A stretch of 64,000 bases of DNA. Source: Mobilitalea sibirica (GTDB taxonomy: Bacteria > Bacillota > Clostridia > Lachnospirales > Lachnospiraceae). The translations under genes and the position numbers were made by a program. Shown here in pieces: positions 39,035-50,021 of this stretch. The first letter of the stretch is position 1. The number at the start of each line of letters is the position of its first letter. The stretch covers positions 78,327 through 142,326 of the forward strand of contig NZ_JAEAGR010000009.1 of assembly GCF_015999265.1 (NCBI RefSeq), in the 5' to 3' direction. Below the pieces are notes generated by a model. The model searched no databases, was not told the origin of the DNA, and worked only from the letters and a program-made list of their open reading frames with translations.

Positions 39035-39667
39035 ATGAAGAAAGCGATTTTAGCAACGAAAATCGGTATGACTCAAGTTTTCGGAGAAAACGGAGTATTA
39101 ATTCCGGTAACTGTATTGCAGGCAGGTCCCCTCTACGTAACTCAGGTTAAGACAGTAGAGAACGACGGATACGCAGCAGTTCAGGTTGGATATGGCGACA
39201 TCAGAGAAACTCTGGTTAACAAGCCAAAAAAAGGACACTTTGCAAAAGCAGGTGTTGCGAATAAAAGATATCTTAAAGAATTCAAGTTTGACAATTCCGC
39301 TGATTATACAGTAGGACAGGAAATCAAGGCTGACATCTTTGCAGAAGGTGACAAAGTTGATGCTACTGCAAAATCAAAGGGAAAAGGTTTCCAAGGTGCA
39401 ATTAAGAGACATGGATTATCCAGAGGACCTATGGCACACGGCTCCAAATACCACAGACATGCAGGTTCCAACGGTGCTGCAACCAGCCCTGGTAGAGTGT
39501 TTAAGGGTAAGAAGATGCCCGGACAGATGGGTAATGTTAAGGTTACTGTACAGAACCTTGAAGTGGTAAGAGTAGATGTAGAGAAGAACCTCATCTTAGT
39601 TAAAGGTGCGGTACCGGGACCTAAAAAATCCTTAGTAATGCTGAAGGAAACTGTAAAAGCAAACTAG
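39035..39667 (+). CDS. rplC: 50S ribosomal protein L3
   Basis: A 210-residue L3 with [12 protein letters not shown] at the N-terminus, the central [17 protein letters not shown] loop that reaches toward the peptidyl transferase centre, and [16 protein letters not shown]3 is one of the primary 23S assembly proteins. AGGAGG lies before the ATG. Confidence 0.97.
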   Translation: MKKAILATKIGMTQVFGENGVLIPVTVLQAGPLYVTQVKTVENDGYAAVQVGYGDIRETLVNKPKKGHFAKAGVANKRYLKEFKFDNSADYTVGQEIKADIFAEGDKVDATAKSKGKGFQGAIKRHGLSRGPMAHGSKYHRHAGSNGAATSPGRVFKGKKMPGQMGNVKVTVQNLEVVRVDVEKNLILVKGAVPGPKKSLVMLKETVKAN

Positions 39668-39693
39668 AGCTTTAAGAAAGGAGGAACACTTAA

Positions 39694-40314
39694 ATGGCAA
39701 ATGTAACTGTTTACAATATCGAAGGCAAGAAAGTTAGCACACTAGAGCTTAACGATGCAGTCTTCGGAGTAGAGATAAATGAACATTTAGTTCACATGGC
39801 AGTTGTTTCGCAGCTTGCCAACAAGCGTCAGGGAACACAGAGCGCTAAGACCCGTGCCGAAGTAAGCGGCGGCGGAAGAAAGCCTTGGAGACAGAAGGGA
39901 ACCGGTCATGCAAGACAGGGTTCAACCAGATCCCCTCAGTGGAAGGGTGGCGGTGTTGTATTCGCTCCAAAGCCGAGAGATTATTCCTTCAAGATGAATA
40001 AGAAGGAAAAGGCTCTTGCAATTAAATCAGCCTTAACATCCAGAGTAAATGCTGAGAAGATCGTAGTATTAGATCAAATAAACTTCGATGAAATTAAGAC
40101 AAAGAAGATGAAAGCAGTGCTTGACAACTTCAAGGTAGAGAAGGCGCTTATTGTTCTTGATAAGAAGGATGAGAACGTAATGCTTTCTGCTAGAAATCTT
40201 CCTAAGGTAAGAACTGTATTAACAAACTCCATTAATGTATACGACATCTTAAAGTATGATACTTTGGTATTAACTAAGGATGCTGTAGCTCAAATCGAGG
40301 AGGTGTACGCATAA
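39694..40314 (+). CDS. rplD: 50S ribosomal protein L4
   Basis: A 206-residue L4 with the exit-tunnel loop GGGRKPWRQKGTGHARQGS. In many bacteria L4 also represses the S10 operon. The rplW start overlaps its stop by one base, so the two are translationally coupled. Confidence 0.97.
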   Translation: MANVTVYNIEGKKVSTLELNDAVFGVEINEHLVHMAVVSQLANKRQGTQSAKTRAEVSGGGRKPWRQKGTGHARQGSTRSPQWKGGGVVFAPKPRDYSFKMNKKEKALAIKSALTSRVNAEKIVVLDQINFDEIKTKKMKAVLDNFKVEKALIVLDKKDENVMLSARNLPKVRTVLTNSINVYDILKYDTLVLTKDAVAQIEEVYA

Positions 40315-40613
40315 TGGCAGATTTAAAATATTATGATGTCATCCTGAAGCCGATCGTTACTGAGAAGAGTATGAACTCTATGAGTGAGAAGAAGTACACA
40401 TTTTCAGTGCATCCGGATGCTACAAAAAACCAGATTAAAGAAGCGGTTGAGAAGATGTTCACCGGAGCTAAAGTAGCTAAGGTAAATACAATGAACTTAG
40501 AGGGTAAGAACCGCAGACGTGGTAATAACGTAGGTAAAACCTCTAAAATCAAGAAAGCTATTGTTCAGTTAACTGCTGACAGCGCTGAGATCGAGATTTT
40601 CTCAGGACTATAA
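40314..40613 (+). CDS. rplW: 50S ribosomal protein L23
   Basis: A 99-residue L23 (YYDVILKPIVTEKSM near the start, NKRRGNNVGK-like GKNRRRGNNVGKTS loop). L23 lies at the tunnel exit and binds trigger factor and SRP. The start is embedded in TAATG with the rplD stop. Confidence 0.97.
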   Translation: MADLKYYDVILKPIVTEKSMNSMSEKKYTFSVHPDATKNQIKEAVEKMFTGAKVAKVNTMNLEGKNRRRGNNVGKTSKIKKAIVQLTADSAEIEIFSGL

Positions 40614-40687
40614 GATTTCAGTTGAAGATAAAGAATTAGGATGCAAAAAGAGAAATCCGCTTGCATTATTTGAAAGGAGTGCAAATC

Positions 40688-41530
40688 ATGGGAATTAAAA
40701 CATATAACCCATATACACCTTCCAGAAGACACATGACTGGTTCTGATTTTACAGAGATCACAGCATCAAAACCTGAGAAATCACTGGTTGTTTCTTTAAA
40801 TAAGAAAGCCGGCCGTAACAATCAGGGTAAGATTACTGTTAGACACCAGGGCGGTGGTTCTAGAAGAAAATATAGAATTATTGATTTTAAGAGAAGAAAA
40901 GACGGTATTCCCGCAACTGTTGCAACGATTGAATACGATCCGAACAGAACTGCTAATATCGCATTAATTAACTACGCAGACGGTGAGAAAGCATATATCC
41001 TTGCTCCGAACGGATTAACTGTTGGAACAAAGCTTATGAACGGACCAGAAGCGGAAGTAAGAGTTGGTAACTGTTTACCACTGGCTAACATTCCGGTAGG
41101 TACTCAGATCCACAACATTGAGCTATATCCTGGAAAAGGCGGACAGCTGGTTCGTTCCGCAGGTAATTCAGCACAGCTGATGGCGAAGGAAGGAAAATAT
41201 GCAACACTCAGACTTCCCAGCGGTGAGATGAGAATGGTGCCGATTAACTGTAGAGCAACCGTAGGACAGGTAGGAAATATTGATCACGAGCTTATCAATG
41301 TAGGTAAAGCAGGACGTAAGCGTCATATGGGTATCAGACCTACAGTTCGTGGTTCCGTAATGAACCCGAATGACCATCCTCACGGTGGTGGTGAAGGTAG
41401 AACAGGTATCGGTCGTCCGGGCCCTGTAACTCCTTGGGGAAAACCTGCTCTTGGTCTTAAGACAAGAAAGCACAATAAGAAGTCAAACAAAATGATTGTA
41501 AGAAGAAGAGACGGTAAATCTGTTAAATAA
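40688..41530 (+). CDS. rplB: 50S ribosomal protein L2
   Basis: A 280-residue L2 starting [20 protein letters not shown], with the C-terminal [20 protein letters not shown] loop (here [20 protein letters not shown]) that contacts the peptidyl transferase region. ATG 40688 follows AAAGGAG; an upstream start at 40661 is rejected. Confidence 0.97.
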   Translation: MGIKTYNPYTPSRRHMTGSDFTEITASKPEKSLVVSLNKKAGRNNQGKITVRHQGGGSRRKYRIIDFKRRKDGIPATVATIEYDPNRTANIALINYADGEKAYILAPNGLTVGTKLMNGPEAEVRVGNCLPLANIPVGTQIHNIELYPGKGGQLVRSAGNSAQLMAKEGKYATLRLPSGEMRMVPINCRATVGQVGNIDHELINVGKAGRKRHMGIRPTVRGSVMNPNDHPHGGGEGRTGIGRPGPVTPWGKPALGLKTRKHNKKSNKMIVRRRDGKSVK

Positions 41531-41729
41531 GTTGTACTAAGTTTAGTGTAAATTATAAAACAATAACCGTTTAAAATATAAGACAGATGGGTAAGTCGGT
41601 CTGCTTATGAGAGTAATTTAATGACAGTTTCAAATATACAAGATGAATTGAAAGCCGATTCACTTGTCAGGAATAATTGATTTCTTGTAAGAAATGCAAT
41701 TATCATTAATTCTAAGGAGGTTAGAATAC

Positions 41730-42008
41730 ATGGCTCGTTCACTAAAAAAGGGACCATTTGCTGATGATCATTTATTGAAAAAAGTAGATGCGATGAATCA
41801 GTCCGGTGATAAGACTGTTATAAAGACCTGGTCACGCCGCTCTACCATTTTCCCGCAGATGGTTGGACATACAATCGCGGTACATGACGGAAGAAGACAT
41901 GTTCCCGTATATGTAACAGAAGATATGGTTGGGCACAAGCTGGGTGAGTTTGTTGCTACCAGAACCTATAGAGGACATGGAAAAGACGAAAAGAAAACAA
42001 GAAAGTAA
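41730..42008 (+). CDS. rpsS: 30S ribosomal protein S19
   Basis: A 92-residue S19 ([20 protein letters not shown]; ending in [14 protein letters not shown]). It binds the 30S head with S13. ATG 41730 follows AAGGAGG. The 199-nt spacer before it has only weak pairing. Confidence 0.97.
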   Translation: MARSLKKGPFADDHLLKKVDAMNQSGDKTVIKTWSRRSTIFPQMVGHTIAVHDGRRHVPVYVTEDMVGHKLGEFVATRTYRGHGKDEKKTRK

Positions 42009-42040
42009 TGCATTAGCATTGAGTGGAAGGAGGTTTATCC

Positions 42041-42424
42041 ATGGCGAAAGGACATAGATCCCAGATTAAGAGAGAAAGAAATGAAGTGAAGGACAACAGA
42101 GCTTCTGCTAAGTTATCATATGCAAGAGTTTCCGTTCAAAAAGCTTGTTTCGTTTTAGACGCCATTCGGGGTAAGGATGTACAAACAGCACTTGGTATTT
42201 TAGCATATAGTCCAAGATATGCTTCAACCGTGATAGAGAAGTTATTAAAGTCAGCGATTGCGAATGCTGAGGTTAAAAATATGGATCCTGCGAAGCTTTA
42301 TATTGAAGAATGCTACGCGAACCAAGGACCGATTATGAAGAGAATTCAACCCAGAGCACGAGGCACTGCTTATCGTATCGAGAAAAGAATGTGCCATATA
42401 ACTGTAGTGCTTAATGAAAGATAA
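42041..42424 (+). CDS. rplV: 50S ribosomal protein L22
   Basis: A 127-residue L22 with the exit-tunnel hairpin and closing block [21 protein letters not shown] 42041 is chosen, with GGAAGGAGG upstream; an in-frame ATG at 42023 lies before that site. Confidence 0.96.
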   Translation: MAKGHRSQIKRERNEVKDNRASAKLSYARVSVQKACFVLDAIRGKDVQTALGILAYSPRYASTVIEKLLKSAIANAEVKNMDPAKLYIEECYANQGPIMKRIQPRARGTAYRIEKRMCHITVVLNER

Positions 42425-42435
42425 GGAGGGCAATA

Positions 42436-43095
42436 ATGGGACAAAAGGTTAATCCTCATGGCTTAAGAGTCGGAATTATTAATGATTGGGACTCTAGATG
42501 GTATGCTGAAGCGGATTTTGCTGATAATCTTGTGGAAGATTATAAGATCAGAACATATCTGAAGAAAAAGTTATACAGCGCAGGTGTATCTAAGATTGAG
42601 ATCGAAAGAGCATCAGATCGCTTGAAAATAATAATCTTCACTGCAAAACCGGGTGTAGTTATCGGTAGAGCAGGATCGGAGATAGAGAAATTAAAAGAAG
42701 AAATCCAGAAGTTTTCTTCCAAGAAATTAAATCTGGAAATTAAAGAAGTGAAAAAGCCGGATGTAGATGCACAGTTAGTTGCTGAAAGCATTGCTACACA
42801 GCTTGAAAATCGTATTTCATTCAGAAGAGCTATGAAATCAACTATGTCAAGAACCATGAAGGCAGGAGCTAAAGGTATTAAAACTGCTGTTGCCGGTCGT
42901 CTTGGCGGTGCTGATATGGCTCGTACTGAGTTTTACAGCGAGGGAACAATCCCGTTGCAGACCTTACGTGCTAACATCGATTATGGTTTTGCTGAGGCAG
43001 ATACCACATATGGTAAGTTGGGTGTTAAGGTTTGGATCTACCATGGTGAAGTACTTCCTACAAAAGGAAACAAAAAGGAAGGGAGCGATAAGTAA
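42436..43095 (+). CDS. rpsC: 30S ribosomal protein S3
   Basis: A 219-residue S3: [20 protein letters not shown] at the N-terminus, the type-II KH loop [17 protein letters not shown], and the C-terminal [17 protein letters not shown] block. It lines the mRNA entry channel. Its stop overlaps the rplP start (TAATG). Confidence 0.97.
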   Translation: MGQKVNPHGLRVGIINDWDSRWYAEADFADNLVEDYKIRTYLKKKLYSAGVSKIEIERASDRLKIIIFTAKPGVVIGRAGSEIEKLKEEIQKFSSKKLNLEIKEVKKPDVDAQLVAESIATQLENRISFRRAMKSTMSRTMKAGAKGIKTAVAGRLGGADMARTEFYSEGTIPLQTLRANIDYGFAEADTTYGKLGVKVWIYHGEVLPTKGNKKEGSDK

Positions 43096-43532
43096 TGTTA
43101 ATGCCTAAAAGAGTAAAACGCCGTAAGCAGTTCCGTGGAACTATGACCGGAAAAGCTATGAGAGGCAATACCCTTGCATATGGTGATTATGGCCTTGTGG
43201 CTACAGAACCTTGTTGGGTGAAATCAAATCAGATAGAAGCAGCCCGTATCGCTATGACACGTTTTACAAAGCGTGGCGGTAAGGTATGGATTAAGATATT
43301 TCCTGATAAACCAGTAACAACCAAACCGGCAGAAACTCGTATGGGTTCCGGTAAGGGTTCATTAGAGTATTGGGTAGCTGTTGTTAAGCCGGGACGTGTA
43401 ATGTTTGAAATCGCAGGAATTCCTGAAGATATAGCAAGAGAAGCATTGCGTCTTGCTATGCATAAATTACCGGTGAAATGCAAAATAGTTTCCCGTGCAG
43501 ACTTAGAAGGCGGTGAAAACAGTGAAAATTAA
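43095..43532 (+). CDS. rplP: 50S ribosomal protein L16
   Basis: A 145-residue L16 beginning [20 protein letters not shown], with [18 protein letters not shown] near the middle. It contacts the A-site tRNA elbow region. The gene overlaps rpsC by one base and rpmC by 11 nt. Confidence 0.97.
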   Translation: MLMPKRVKRRKQFRGTMTGKAMRGNTLAYGDYGLVATEPCWVKSNQIEAARIAMTRFTKRGGKVWIKIFPDKPVTTKPAETRMGSGKGSLEYWVAVVKPGRVMFEIAGIPEDIAREALRLAMHKLPVKCKIVSRADLEGGENSEN

Positions 43533-43731
43533 TAAATATGTAGAAGATTTAAAAACAAAATCAGCTACAGAGTTAAACGAAGAATTAGTAGCTGCTAAGA
43601 AGGAACTCTTTAACCTTAGGTTCCAAAACGCAACCAATCAGTTGGATAATACAAGCAGAATTAAGGAAGTTAGAAAAAATATTGCTAGAATTCAGACAGT
43701 TATCTCTGAACTTTCAAAGGCTTCTAAATAG
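43522..43731 (+). CDS. rpmC: 50S ribosomal protein L29
   Basis: A 69-residue L29, two helices ([40 protein letters not shown]). I prefer the GTG at 43522, giving [10 protein letters not shown], with AAGGCGG upstream; an in-frame GTG at 43513 would add three residues. Confidence 0.93.
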   Translation: MKINKYVEDLKTKSATELNEELVAAKKELFNLRFQNATNQLDNTSRIKEVRKNIARIQTVISELSKASK

Positions 43732-43792
43732 TAAGGGATCGTTAGGTCTAACTTTATAGTAATGGCCTAGGGTCAGAGAAAGGAGTATCGTT

Positions 43793-44047
43793 GTGGAAAG
43801 AAATTTAAGAAAAGTTCGTATCGGCAAAGTAGTAAGCGATAAAATGGATAAGACAATCGTTGTTGCTGTATTGGACAATGTAAAGCATCCATTATACGGT
43901 AAGATCGTTAAAAGAACTTATAAGCTGAAAGCACATGATGAAAAAAATGAGTGCAACATCGGCGATCGTGTAAAAGTAATGGAAACAAGACCGTTATCCA
44001 AAGATAAAAGATGGAGACTTGTGGAGATTATTGAAAAAGCGAAGTAA
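43793..44047 (+). CDS. rpsQ: 30S ribosomal protein S17
   Basis: An 84-residue S17 ([20 protein letters not shown]; ending in [17 protein letters not shown]). The start is GTG 43793 after AAAGGAG. A 144-nt spacer follows before rplN. Confidence 0.96.
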   Translation: MERNLRKVRIGKVVSDKMDKTIVVAVLDNVKHPLYGKIVKRTYKLKAHDEKNECNIGDRVKVMETRPLSKDKRWRLVEIIEKAK

Positions 44048-44191
44048 TCTCAGTAAAAGAATTCAATAAGACATAAAAATCTTAAGAATAGGATGTATCA
44101 GAGTTTATAACCGAAGGTTAAAATTTGATAAAAAGTTTCTTAAAGTTTGATATCTGAATTCTTTGTGAATGAAACTGAAAGGAGTATTATC

Positions 44192-44560
44192 ATGATACAA
44201 GCTGAATCAAGACTAAGAGTTGCCGATAATACTGGCGCAAAGGAATTACTTTGTATCAGAGTATTAGGCGGATCAACCAGAAGATATGCTAATATAGGTG
44301 ATATCATCGTTGCTTCGGTTAAAGATGCAACACCAGGTGGTGTTGTTAAAAAAGGTGACGTAGTTAAAGCTGTTGTTGTACGTACCGTTAAGGGAGCTCG
44401 TCGTAAGGATGGTTCATATATTAGATTTGATGAGAATGCTGCCGTAATTATAAAGGAAGACAAGAATCCAAAAGGTACCCGTATCTTTGGACCGGTAGCG
44501 AGAGAATTAAGAGAGAAACAATTCATGAAAATCGTTTCTTTAGCACCAGAAGTATTATAA
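44192..44560 (+). CDS. rplN: 50S ribosomal protein L14
   Basis: A 122-residue L14 starting [20 protein letters not shown]. It forms an inter-subunit bridge and is the usual docking site of RsfS. ATG 44192 follows AAAGGAG; an upstream in-frame start at 44147 is not needed. Confidence 0.97.
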   Translation: MIQAESRLRVADNTGAKELLCIRVLGGSTRRYANIGDIIVASVKDATPGGVVKKGDVVKAVVVRTVKGARRKDGSYIRFDENAAVIIKEDKNPKGTRIFGPVARELREKQFMKIVSLAPEVL

Positions 44561-44573
44561 GGAGGTGTCGACT

Positions 44574-44891
44574 GTGGCAACGATGAAAATTAAGAAGGGT
44601 GATACCGTAAAGGTTATTACCGGAAAAGATAAAGGAAAAGAAGGAAAGGTTATTGCTGTAAAGGATGGTAAACTTTTTGTTGAAGGCATTAACATGGTTT
44701 CCAAGCACAGCAAAGCAAACCAGCAAAATCCTAAGGGTGGTATTGTCCATCAAGAAGCGCCGATTGATGCTTCCAACGTTATGTACGTTCATAAGGGTAC
44801 CCCTACAAGAGTAGGCTTCAAAGTTGTTGAAGATAAGAAGGGAACCAAGAAAGTACGTTTCGCTAAGTCAACAGGCGATGTTATTGACTAA
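44574..44891 (+). CDS. rplX: 50S ribosomal protein L24
   Basis: A 105-residue L24 with an N-terminal KOW motif ([20 protein letters not shown]). I choose GTG 44574, eight nt after GGAGG; an in-frame GTG at 44565 overlaps that site. It initiates 50S assembly. Confidence 0.95.
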   Translation: MATMKIKKGDTVKVITGKDKGKEGKVIAVKDGKLFVEGINMVSKHSKANQQNPKGGIVHQEAPIDASNVMYVHKGTPTRVGFKVVEDKKGTKKVRFAKSTGDVID

Positions 44892-44914
44892 TTTAGAGAG
44901 GAGGAACATTTAAG

Positions 44915-45454
44915 TTGGCTAGATTAAAAGATCAATATTTAAATGAAATAGTACCCGGCATGACTAAAAAGTTCGGATATAAGAACACAATGCAAGTGCC
45001 GAAGCTTCATAAAATTGTCATCAACATGGGTGTTGGTGAAGCAAAGGATAATGCCAAGGTTTTAGAGACTGCAGTTAAAGATATGGAGATTATTGCAGGT
45101 CAGAAACCGGTTATCACGAAAGCAAAGAAATCCGTTGCTAACTTCAAAATCAGAGAAGGAATGGCAATCGGATGTAAGGTGACCTTAAGAGGCGAAAAGA
45201 TGTATGAATTTGCCGATCGTTTAATTAACTTAGCATTACCTCGCGTTCGTGACTTTAGAGGTGTTAACCCAAATGCATTTGACGGTAGAGGAAATTACTC
45301 ACTTGGTATTAAGGAACAATTAATCTTCCCTGAAATCGAGTATGATAAGGTGGATAAAGTAAGAGGTATGGATATCATCTTCGTTACCACTGCTGAGACA
45401 GACGAAGAGGCTAGGGAACTGTTAACACAATTTGGTATGCCATTTAGAAAATAG
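44915..45454 (+). CDS. rplE: 50S ribosomal protein L5
   Basis: A 179-residue L5 ([40 protein letters not shown]). It binds 5S rRNA. The start is TTG 44915 after GAGGAGG; no in-frame ATG nearby fits the family N-terminus. Confidence 0.96.
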   Translation: MARLKDQYLNEIVPGMTKKFGYKNTMQVPKLHKIVINMGVGEAKDNAKVLETAVKDMEIIAGQKPVITKAKKSVANFKIREGMAIGCKVTLRGEKMYEFADRLINLALPRVRDFRGVNPNAFDGRGNYSLGIKEQLIFPEIEYDKVDKVRGMDIIFVTTAETDEEARELLTQFGMPFRK

Positions 45455-45469
45455 TTAGGAGGGATTTCC

Positions 45470-45655
45470 ATGGCTAAAACGTCAATGAAGATAAAGCAAC
45501 AACGTGCGCAGAAATTCTCCACTAGAGAATATAACCGTTGCAGAATTTGTGGCCGTCCGCATGCATATTTAAGAAAATACGGAATCTGCAGAATTTGTTT
45601 TCGTGAATTAGCGTACAAAGGACAGATACCAGGCGTTAAGAAGGCAAGCTGGTAA
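45470..45655 (+). CDS. rpsZ: 30S ribosomal protein S14, zinc-binding type
   Basis: A 61-residue S14 of the short, zinc-binding class, with CRICGRPH and CRICFREL supplying four cysteines. The [20 protein letters not shown] start and KKASW end are normal. Confidence 0.97.
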   Translation: MAKTSMKIKQQRAQKFSTREYNRCRICGRPHAYLRKYGICRICFRELAYKGQIPGVKKASW

Positions 45656-45680
45656 GAGATTTAGAAAGGAGGCAAATGAA

Positions 45681-46082
45681 ATGACAATGAGCGATCCCAT
45701 TGCAGATATGCTTACAAGAATTCGTAATGCAAATACTGCGAAACATGATACAGTAGATGTACCTGCTTCTAAGATGAAAGTTGCTATTGCTGACATCCTT
45801 TTAAAGGAAGGTTATATCAAGAAATATGAAATAGAAGAAGTTGGAAGCTTCAAAACAATCCATATTACATTAAAATATGGAAAAGATAAAAACGTTAAGA
45901 TTATTACCGGACTTAAGAGAATTTCCAAACCGGGACTTCGTGTATATGCGAATAAGGATCAGTTGCCTAAGGTTCTTGGAGGCTTAGGTGTTGCAATTAT
46001 TTCAACAAACAAGGGTGTTATTACCGATAGAGAAGCTAGAGATTTAAACGTAGGCGGAGAGGTTCTTGCATTCGTTTGGTAA
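45681..46082 (+). CDS. rpsH: 30S ribosomal protein S8
   Basis: A 133-residue S8 ([40 protein letters not shown]). It binds 16S helix 21. In E. coli S8 represses the spc operon; no clear mRNA site was sought here. The start MTM at 45681 has AAAGGAGG upstream. Confidence 0.97.
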   Translation: MTMSDPIADMLTRIRNANTAKHDTVDVPASKMKVAIADILLKEGYIKKYEIEEVGSFKTIHITLKYGKDKNVKIITGLKRISKPGLRVYANKDQLPKVLGGLGVAIISTNKGVITDREARDLNVGGEVLAFVW

Positions 46083-46154
46083 GGTGCTTTAATAACATCG
46101 ATTACAGATAGAGATATAGTAGGAATTTACTTATAGAAATTAGGAGGTGCGGGC

Positions 46155-46697
46155 ATGTCACGTATAGGAAGAATGCCTATCGCTATACCTGCAGGCGTAA
46201 CTGTAGCTGTAGCAGAAAATAATAAAGTGACCGTTAAGGGTCCGAAGGGAACACTGGAAAGAGTGTTACCTGCAGAAATGTTAATTAAGGTTGAAGGTGC
46301 GGAAGTAGTTGTTACCAGACCAAACGATTTAAAGAAAATGAAATCTTTACATGGACTTACAAGAACATTGATTGCTAACATGGTTACCGGTGTTACTGAA
46401 GGTTATCAAAAAACTCTGGAAATCAACGGTGTTGGTTACAGAGCAGCAAAAGCAGGTAAAGAATTAACTTTAACACTGGGTTATTCCCATCCGGTTGTAA
46501 TGACTGATCCGGAAGGAATTGAGTCAGTATTAGAAGGACAGAACAAGGTTATAGTTAAAGGTATCGATAAAGAAAAGGTTGGCCAATACGCCGCTGAAAT
46601 CAGAGGTAAAAGAGCTCCTGAGCCTTATAAGGGCAAGGGAATTAAGTATGCTGATGAAGTGATTAGACGTAAAGTTGGTAAGACCGGTAAGAAATAA
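46155..46697 (+). CDS. rplF: 50S ribosomal protein L6
   Basis: A 180-residue L6: [17 protein letters not shown], the central [19 protein letters not shown] and the C-terminal [20 protein letters not shown]. It lies near the sarcin-ricin loop. Confidence 0.97.
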   Translation: MSRIGRMPIAIPAGVTVAVAENNKVTVKGPKGTLERVLPAEMLIKVEGAEVVVTRPNDLKKMKSLHGLTRTLIANMVTGVTEGYQKTLEINGVGYRAAKAGKELTLTLGYSHPVVMTDPEGIESVLEGQNKVIVKGIDKEKVGQYAAEIRGKRAPEPYKGKGIKYADEVIRRKVGKTGKK

Positions 46698-46714
46698 GGG
46701 AGGAGTGAAATCAA

Positions 46715-47083
46715 ATGGTAAAGAAAGAATCAAGATCTGATATTCGTGTGAAAAAGCATAAGAAAATCCGTAACCGTTTCATGGGTACTCCCGAGAGACC
46801 GCGTTTAGCTGTATTTAGAAGTAATAATCACATGTATGCACAGGTGATTGATGATACAGTAGGAAATACGTTAGTAGCAGCCTCCACTTTAGAGAAGGAT
46901 GTTAAGGCTGAACTTCAAAAAACCAACGATGTGGCAGCAGCAGCATACTTAGGTACTGTAATTGCAAAGAAAGCATTGGAAAAAGGTATAAAGACTGTTG
47001 TCTTTGATAGAGGTGGCTTTATATATCAAGGAAAAGTGAAAGCGTTAGCAGATGCAGCCCGCGAGGCTGGTCTGGAATTCTAG
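46715..47083 (+). CDS. rplR: 50S ribosomal protein L18
   Basis: A 122-residue L18 that binds 5S rRNA ([40 protein letters not shown]). The ATG follows GGGAGGAG. Confidence 0.97.
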   Translation: MVKKESRSDIRVKKHKKIRNRFMGTPERPRLAVFRSNNHMYAQVIDDTVGNTLVAASTLEKDVKAELQKTNDVAAAAYLGTVIAKKALEKGIKTVVFDRGGFIYQGKVKALADAAREAGLEF

Positions 47084-47099
47084 GCAAGGAGGAGAACAC

Positions 47100-47609
47100 A
47101 TGAAACGTACAATCGTTGATACCAGTCAAATGGAATTAGAAGATAAAGTAGTATCAATCAAGCGTGTAACTAAGGTTGTAAAGGGTGGACGTAATTTCAG
47201 ATTTACAGCATTAGTCGTTGTTGGTGACAGGAACGGACACGTAGGAGCAGGCTTAGGTAAAGCAACTGAAATTCCTGAGGCTATTCGTAAAGGAAAAGAA
47301 GATGCGATTAAGAAATTAATCAGTCTGCCACTTGATGAAAACGGCAGTGTGCCACACGACTTTATCGGTAAATTCGGTAGTGCTACCGTTTTACTGAAGC
47401 GTTCACCAGAGGGTACCGGTGTTATTGCAGGAGGTCCTGCACGTAATGTGCTTGAACTTGCTGGATTTAAGAATATCCGTACCAAATCACTTGGTTCCAA
47501 CAATAAGCAGAACGTAGTTCTTGCTACAATTGAGGGATTAAGCCAGTTGAAGACCCCTGAGGAAGTAGCTAAGCTTCGTGGTATTCCCGTAGAGCAGTTG
47601 TTGAAATAA
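47100..47609 (+). CDS. rpsE: 30S ribosomal protein S5
   Basis: A 169-residue S5 with the dsRBD-like [20 protein letters not shown] and the C-terminal [21 protein letters not shown] 47100 follows AAGGAGGAG; an earlier in-frame ATG at 47052 lies within rplR. It affects decoding accuracy and mRNA entry. Confidence 0.96.
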   Translation: MKRTIVDTSQMELEDKVVSIKRVTKVVKGGRNFRFTALVVVGDRNGHVGAGLGKATEIPEAIRKGKEDAIKKLISLPLDENGSVPHDFIGKFGSATVLLKRSPEGTGVIAGGPARNVLELAGFKNIRTKSLGSNNKQNVVLATIEGLSQLKTPEEVAKLRGIPVEQLLK

Positions 47610-47650
47610 CAACTGCCGGAGCACAAATTTTCGAAAATGGAGGTGTCAAA

Positions 47651-47833
47651 ATGGCAGATAAATTGAAAATAACTTTAATTAAATCTACAATCGGCGCCAT
47701 TCCCAAACACAGAGCAACCGTAGAGGCTCTTGGTTTAAAGAAACTTCACAAAACCGTAGAGATGCCCGACAATGCTGCTGTAAGAGGAATGATTGCACAG
47801 GTGAAACACTTAGTAAAGGTTGAAGAAATATAA
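47651..47833 (+). CDS. rpmD: 50S ribosomal protein L30
   Basis: A 60-residue L30 with ITLIKSTIGAIPKHRATVEA and LGLKKLHKTVEMPDN. The ATG follows GGAGG. Confidence 0.97.
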   Translation: MADKLKITLIKSTIGAIPKHRATVEALGLKKLHKTVEMPDNAAVRGMIAQVKHLVKVEEI

Positions 47834-47858
47834 TTACTAAAAAAGGAGGTGCACATAG

Positions 47859-48299
47859 ATGAATCTATCAGAGTTAAGACCGTCAGACGGTTCAAAGCAG
47901 AGTAAGAATTTCAGAAGAGGCCGTGGACATGGTTCAGGAAACGGAAAAACTGCCGGTAAAGGCCATAAAGGTCAGAAGGCTCGTTCCGGAGCTCCGAGAG
48001 TTGGTTTTGAAGGTGGCCAGATGCCATTATACAGAAGAATTCCGAAGCGTGGTTTCAATAACAGAAACACGAAGGAAATTGTTGCAATTAATGTAGATGT
48101 ATTAAATAGATTTGATGATGGTGCTACAGTAACAGTTAATTCATTAATAGAGGCAGGAATCATAAAGAACCCAAGAGATGGTGTGAAGATTCTTGGAAAT
48201 GGAGAACTTACTAAGAAGCTTGATGTCAAGGTTAATGCATTCAGTGCTAGCGCAGCTGAAAAAATTCAAGCTCTTGGTGGAAATGCTGAGGTGATCTAA
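47859..48299 (+). CDS. rplO: 50S ribosomal protein L15
   Basis: A 146-residue L15: [20 protein letters not shown] near the start, then a Gly/Lys/Arg-rich extension, then [18 protein letters not shown]. It is one base away from secY. Confidence 0.97.
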   Translation: MNLSELRPSDGSKQSKNFRRGRGHGSGNGKTAGKGHKGQKARSGAPRVGFEGGQMPLYRRIPKRGFNNRNTKEIVAINVDVLNRFDDGATVTVNSLIEAGIIKNPRDGVKILGNGELTKKLDVKVNAFSASAAEKIQALGGNAEVI

Positions 48300-48300
48300 T

Positions 48301-49626
48301 ATGTTTAAAACACTCCGAAATGCTTTTAAGGTAAAAGATATTAGGACGAAACTTATTTACACTTTCATAGCACTACTTGTAGTAAGGCTGGGAACCTTGC
48401 TCCCAGCTCCTGCTATCAGCAGGGATGTTACAGATGCATGGTTTAACAATCAGAATCTGGGCTTTTTTAATAGCTTGACCGGTGGATCCTTAACCAGAAT
48501 GTCAATTTTTGCTTTAAGTATCTCTCCATACATTACGGCATCCATTATCGTTCAGCTTTTAACGATTGCGATTCCAAAACTGGAAGAGCTTCAAAAAGAA
48601 GGTGAAGATGGACGTAAGAAAATGAATGAAATCACCCGTTATCTGACGGTTGGTTTAGCAGTCGTTGAATCAGCAGCCATGGCGATCGGATTTGGTACCC
48701 AAGGTGCATTAAAAGGTGGATTAACATTTACCAATGTGATCCTTATCGTTGCATCCTTTACAGCTGGGTCCGCATTTCTTATGTGGTTAGGTGAAAGAAT
48801 TACGCAGAATGGTGTAGGAAACGGTATTTCTATTATCCTTTTAGTAAACATCGTATCCACCATGCCTAATGATTTTATTAACCTGTTCCAGAAATTCGTA
48901 ATAGGTCAATCCTTTGTCAGAGCGGCGGGTTCTGCTATTCTTATCTTCGCAGTAGTACTGGTAACCATAGTGTTTGTACTTGTATTGCAGGATGGACAGA
49001 GAAGAATACCCGTACAGTATGCAAAGAAGGTTCAAGGTAGAAAGATGGTGGGTGGACAAACCTCCCATATTCCTCTTAAGGTAAATACTGCAGGTGTTAT
49101 TCCTGTAATTTTTGCAGGTTCTTTATTATCCTTCCCAGGTGTTATTTCCTCATTCTTTGGCGTATATCCGGCAAGAGCCTATTTTTGGCCTAAGGTACTT
49201 AAAGTGTTAAGTCAGCAGGAATGGTTAAAGATAACACAAGGATGGGGAGAATTTAAATATTCTCTTGGATTATTAATTTACATTGGATTGATTTTCTTTT
49301 TTGCTTATTTCTACACATCAATTACTTTTAATCCAATTGAAGTAGCAAATAATATGAAGAAAAACGGTGGATTTATACCGGGTATTCGTCCAGGTAAGCC
49401 GACGAGCGAGTATTTAACCAAAGTACTTAATAATATAATATTTATAGGAGCGATCGGTCTGTCCATAGTTTCTATTATACCTATATTCTTTTCAGGTGCA
49501 TTTGGTGCAAATGTGACTTTTGGTGGAACATCCATCATCATCGTGGTTGGTGTTATCATCGAAACAATCAAGCAAATTGAATCTCAGTTGTTAGTTCGTC
49601 ATTATAAAGGGTTTTTGAATGACTAA
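48301..49626 (+). CDS. secY: Preprotein translocase subunit SecY
   Basis: A 441-residue, ten-helix membrane protein that forms the Sec channel with SecE. Family blocks include FNSLTGGSLTRMSIFALSIS, YITASIIVQLL and the cytoplasmic loop ending near GKPTSEYL. It directly follows rplO, as in most spc operons. Length is normal. Confidence 0.97.
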   Translation: MFKTLRNAFKVKDIRTKLIYTFIALLVVRLGTLLPAPAISRDVTDAWFNNQNLGFFNSLTGGSLTRMSIFALSISPYITASIIVQLLTIAIPKLEELQKEGEDGRKKMNEITRYLTVGLAVVESAAMAIGFGTQGALKGGLTFTNVILIVASFTAGSAFLMWLGERITQNGVGNGISIILLVNIVSTMPNDFINLFQKFVIGQSFVRAAGSAILIFAVVLVTIVFVLVLQDGQRRIPVQYAKKVQGRKMVGGQTSHIPLKVNTAGVIPVIFAGSLLSFPGVISSFFGVYPARAYFWPKVLKVLSQQEWLKITQGWGEFKYSLGLLIYIGLIFFFAYFYTSITFNPIEVANNMKKNGGFIPGIRPGKPTSEYLTKVLNNIIFIGAIGLSIVSIIPIFFSGAFGANVTFGGTSIIIVVGVIIETIKQIESQLLVRHYKGFLND

Positions 49627-49653
49627 ATAGAATTCCGATGCTAGGTTATATGA

Positions 49654-49852
49654 CGGAAATTGTAAAACGGAATATAGGTTGCGTTTAAGGTCGCATCATT
49701 ATTTCCACACGAAATATCCAGCTACTCTTGCACCAACACTCCCTACTTTGTAGAAGGGAGCTGTTAACAGGTGCATAGATCCGCAGGAAATTCCGCTTTG
49801 GAAACCAATGATGCTCCCGTAAATCAAGGAAATGTCCGTTTTCCAATTTCCG
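49654..49852 (+). ncRNA. Candidate structured RNA or element between secY and adk
   Basis: An 18-nt arm at 49654-49671 pairs with 49835-49852 with one mismatch, and similarity between the ends extends outward about 10 more bases. Nested inside are GCATCATT (49693-49700) with AATGATGC (49807-49814), TGCACC (49729-49734) with GGTGCA (49770-49775), and CTCCCT (49739-49744) with AGGGAG (49756-49761). Four coaxial levels of pairing without coding potential suggest a folded RNA, such as an adk leader or a small RNA. A miniature inverted-repeat element is the main alternative. Strand is assumed from the genes. Confidence 0.55.
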
Positions 49853-50021
49853 ATCTATAATCCGGCAAAGGGAATTTTCTGTCTTATTTTAGTAGACAGA
49901 TGTAAAAGCAATAAATGCAAGTTTATAAACGATAGATAGTATGGTTTCCGCTGTAAAATCACAGCGGGATTTTGCAAACTTTAAAGAAGTATACTAAGCT
50001 TTAACAGGAGGTAAACGTTTC

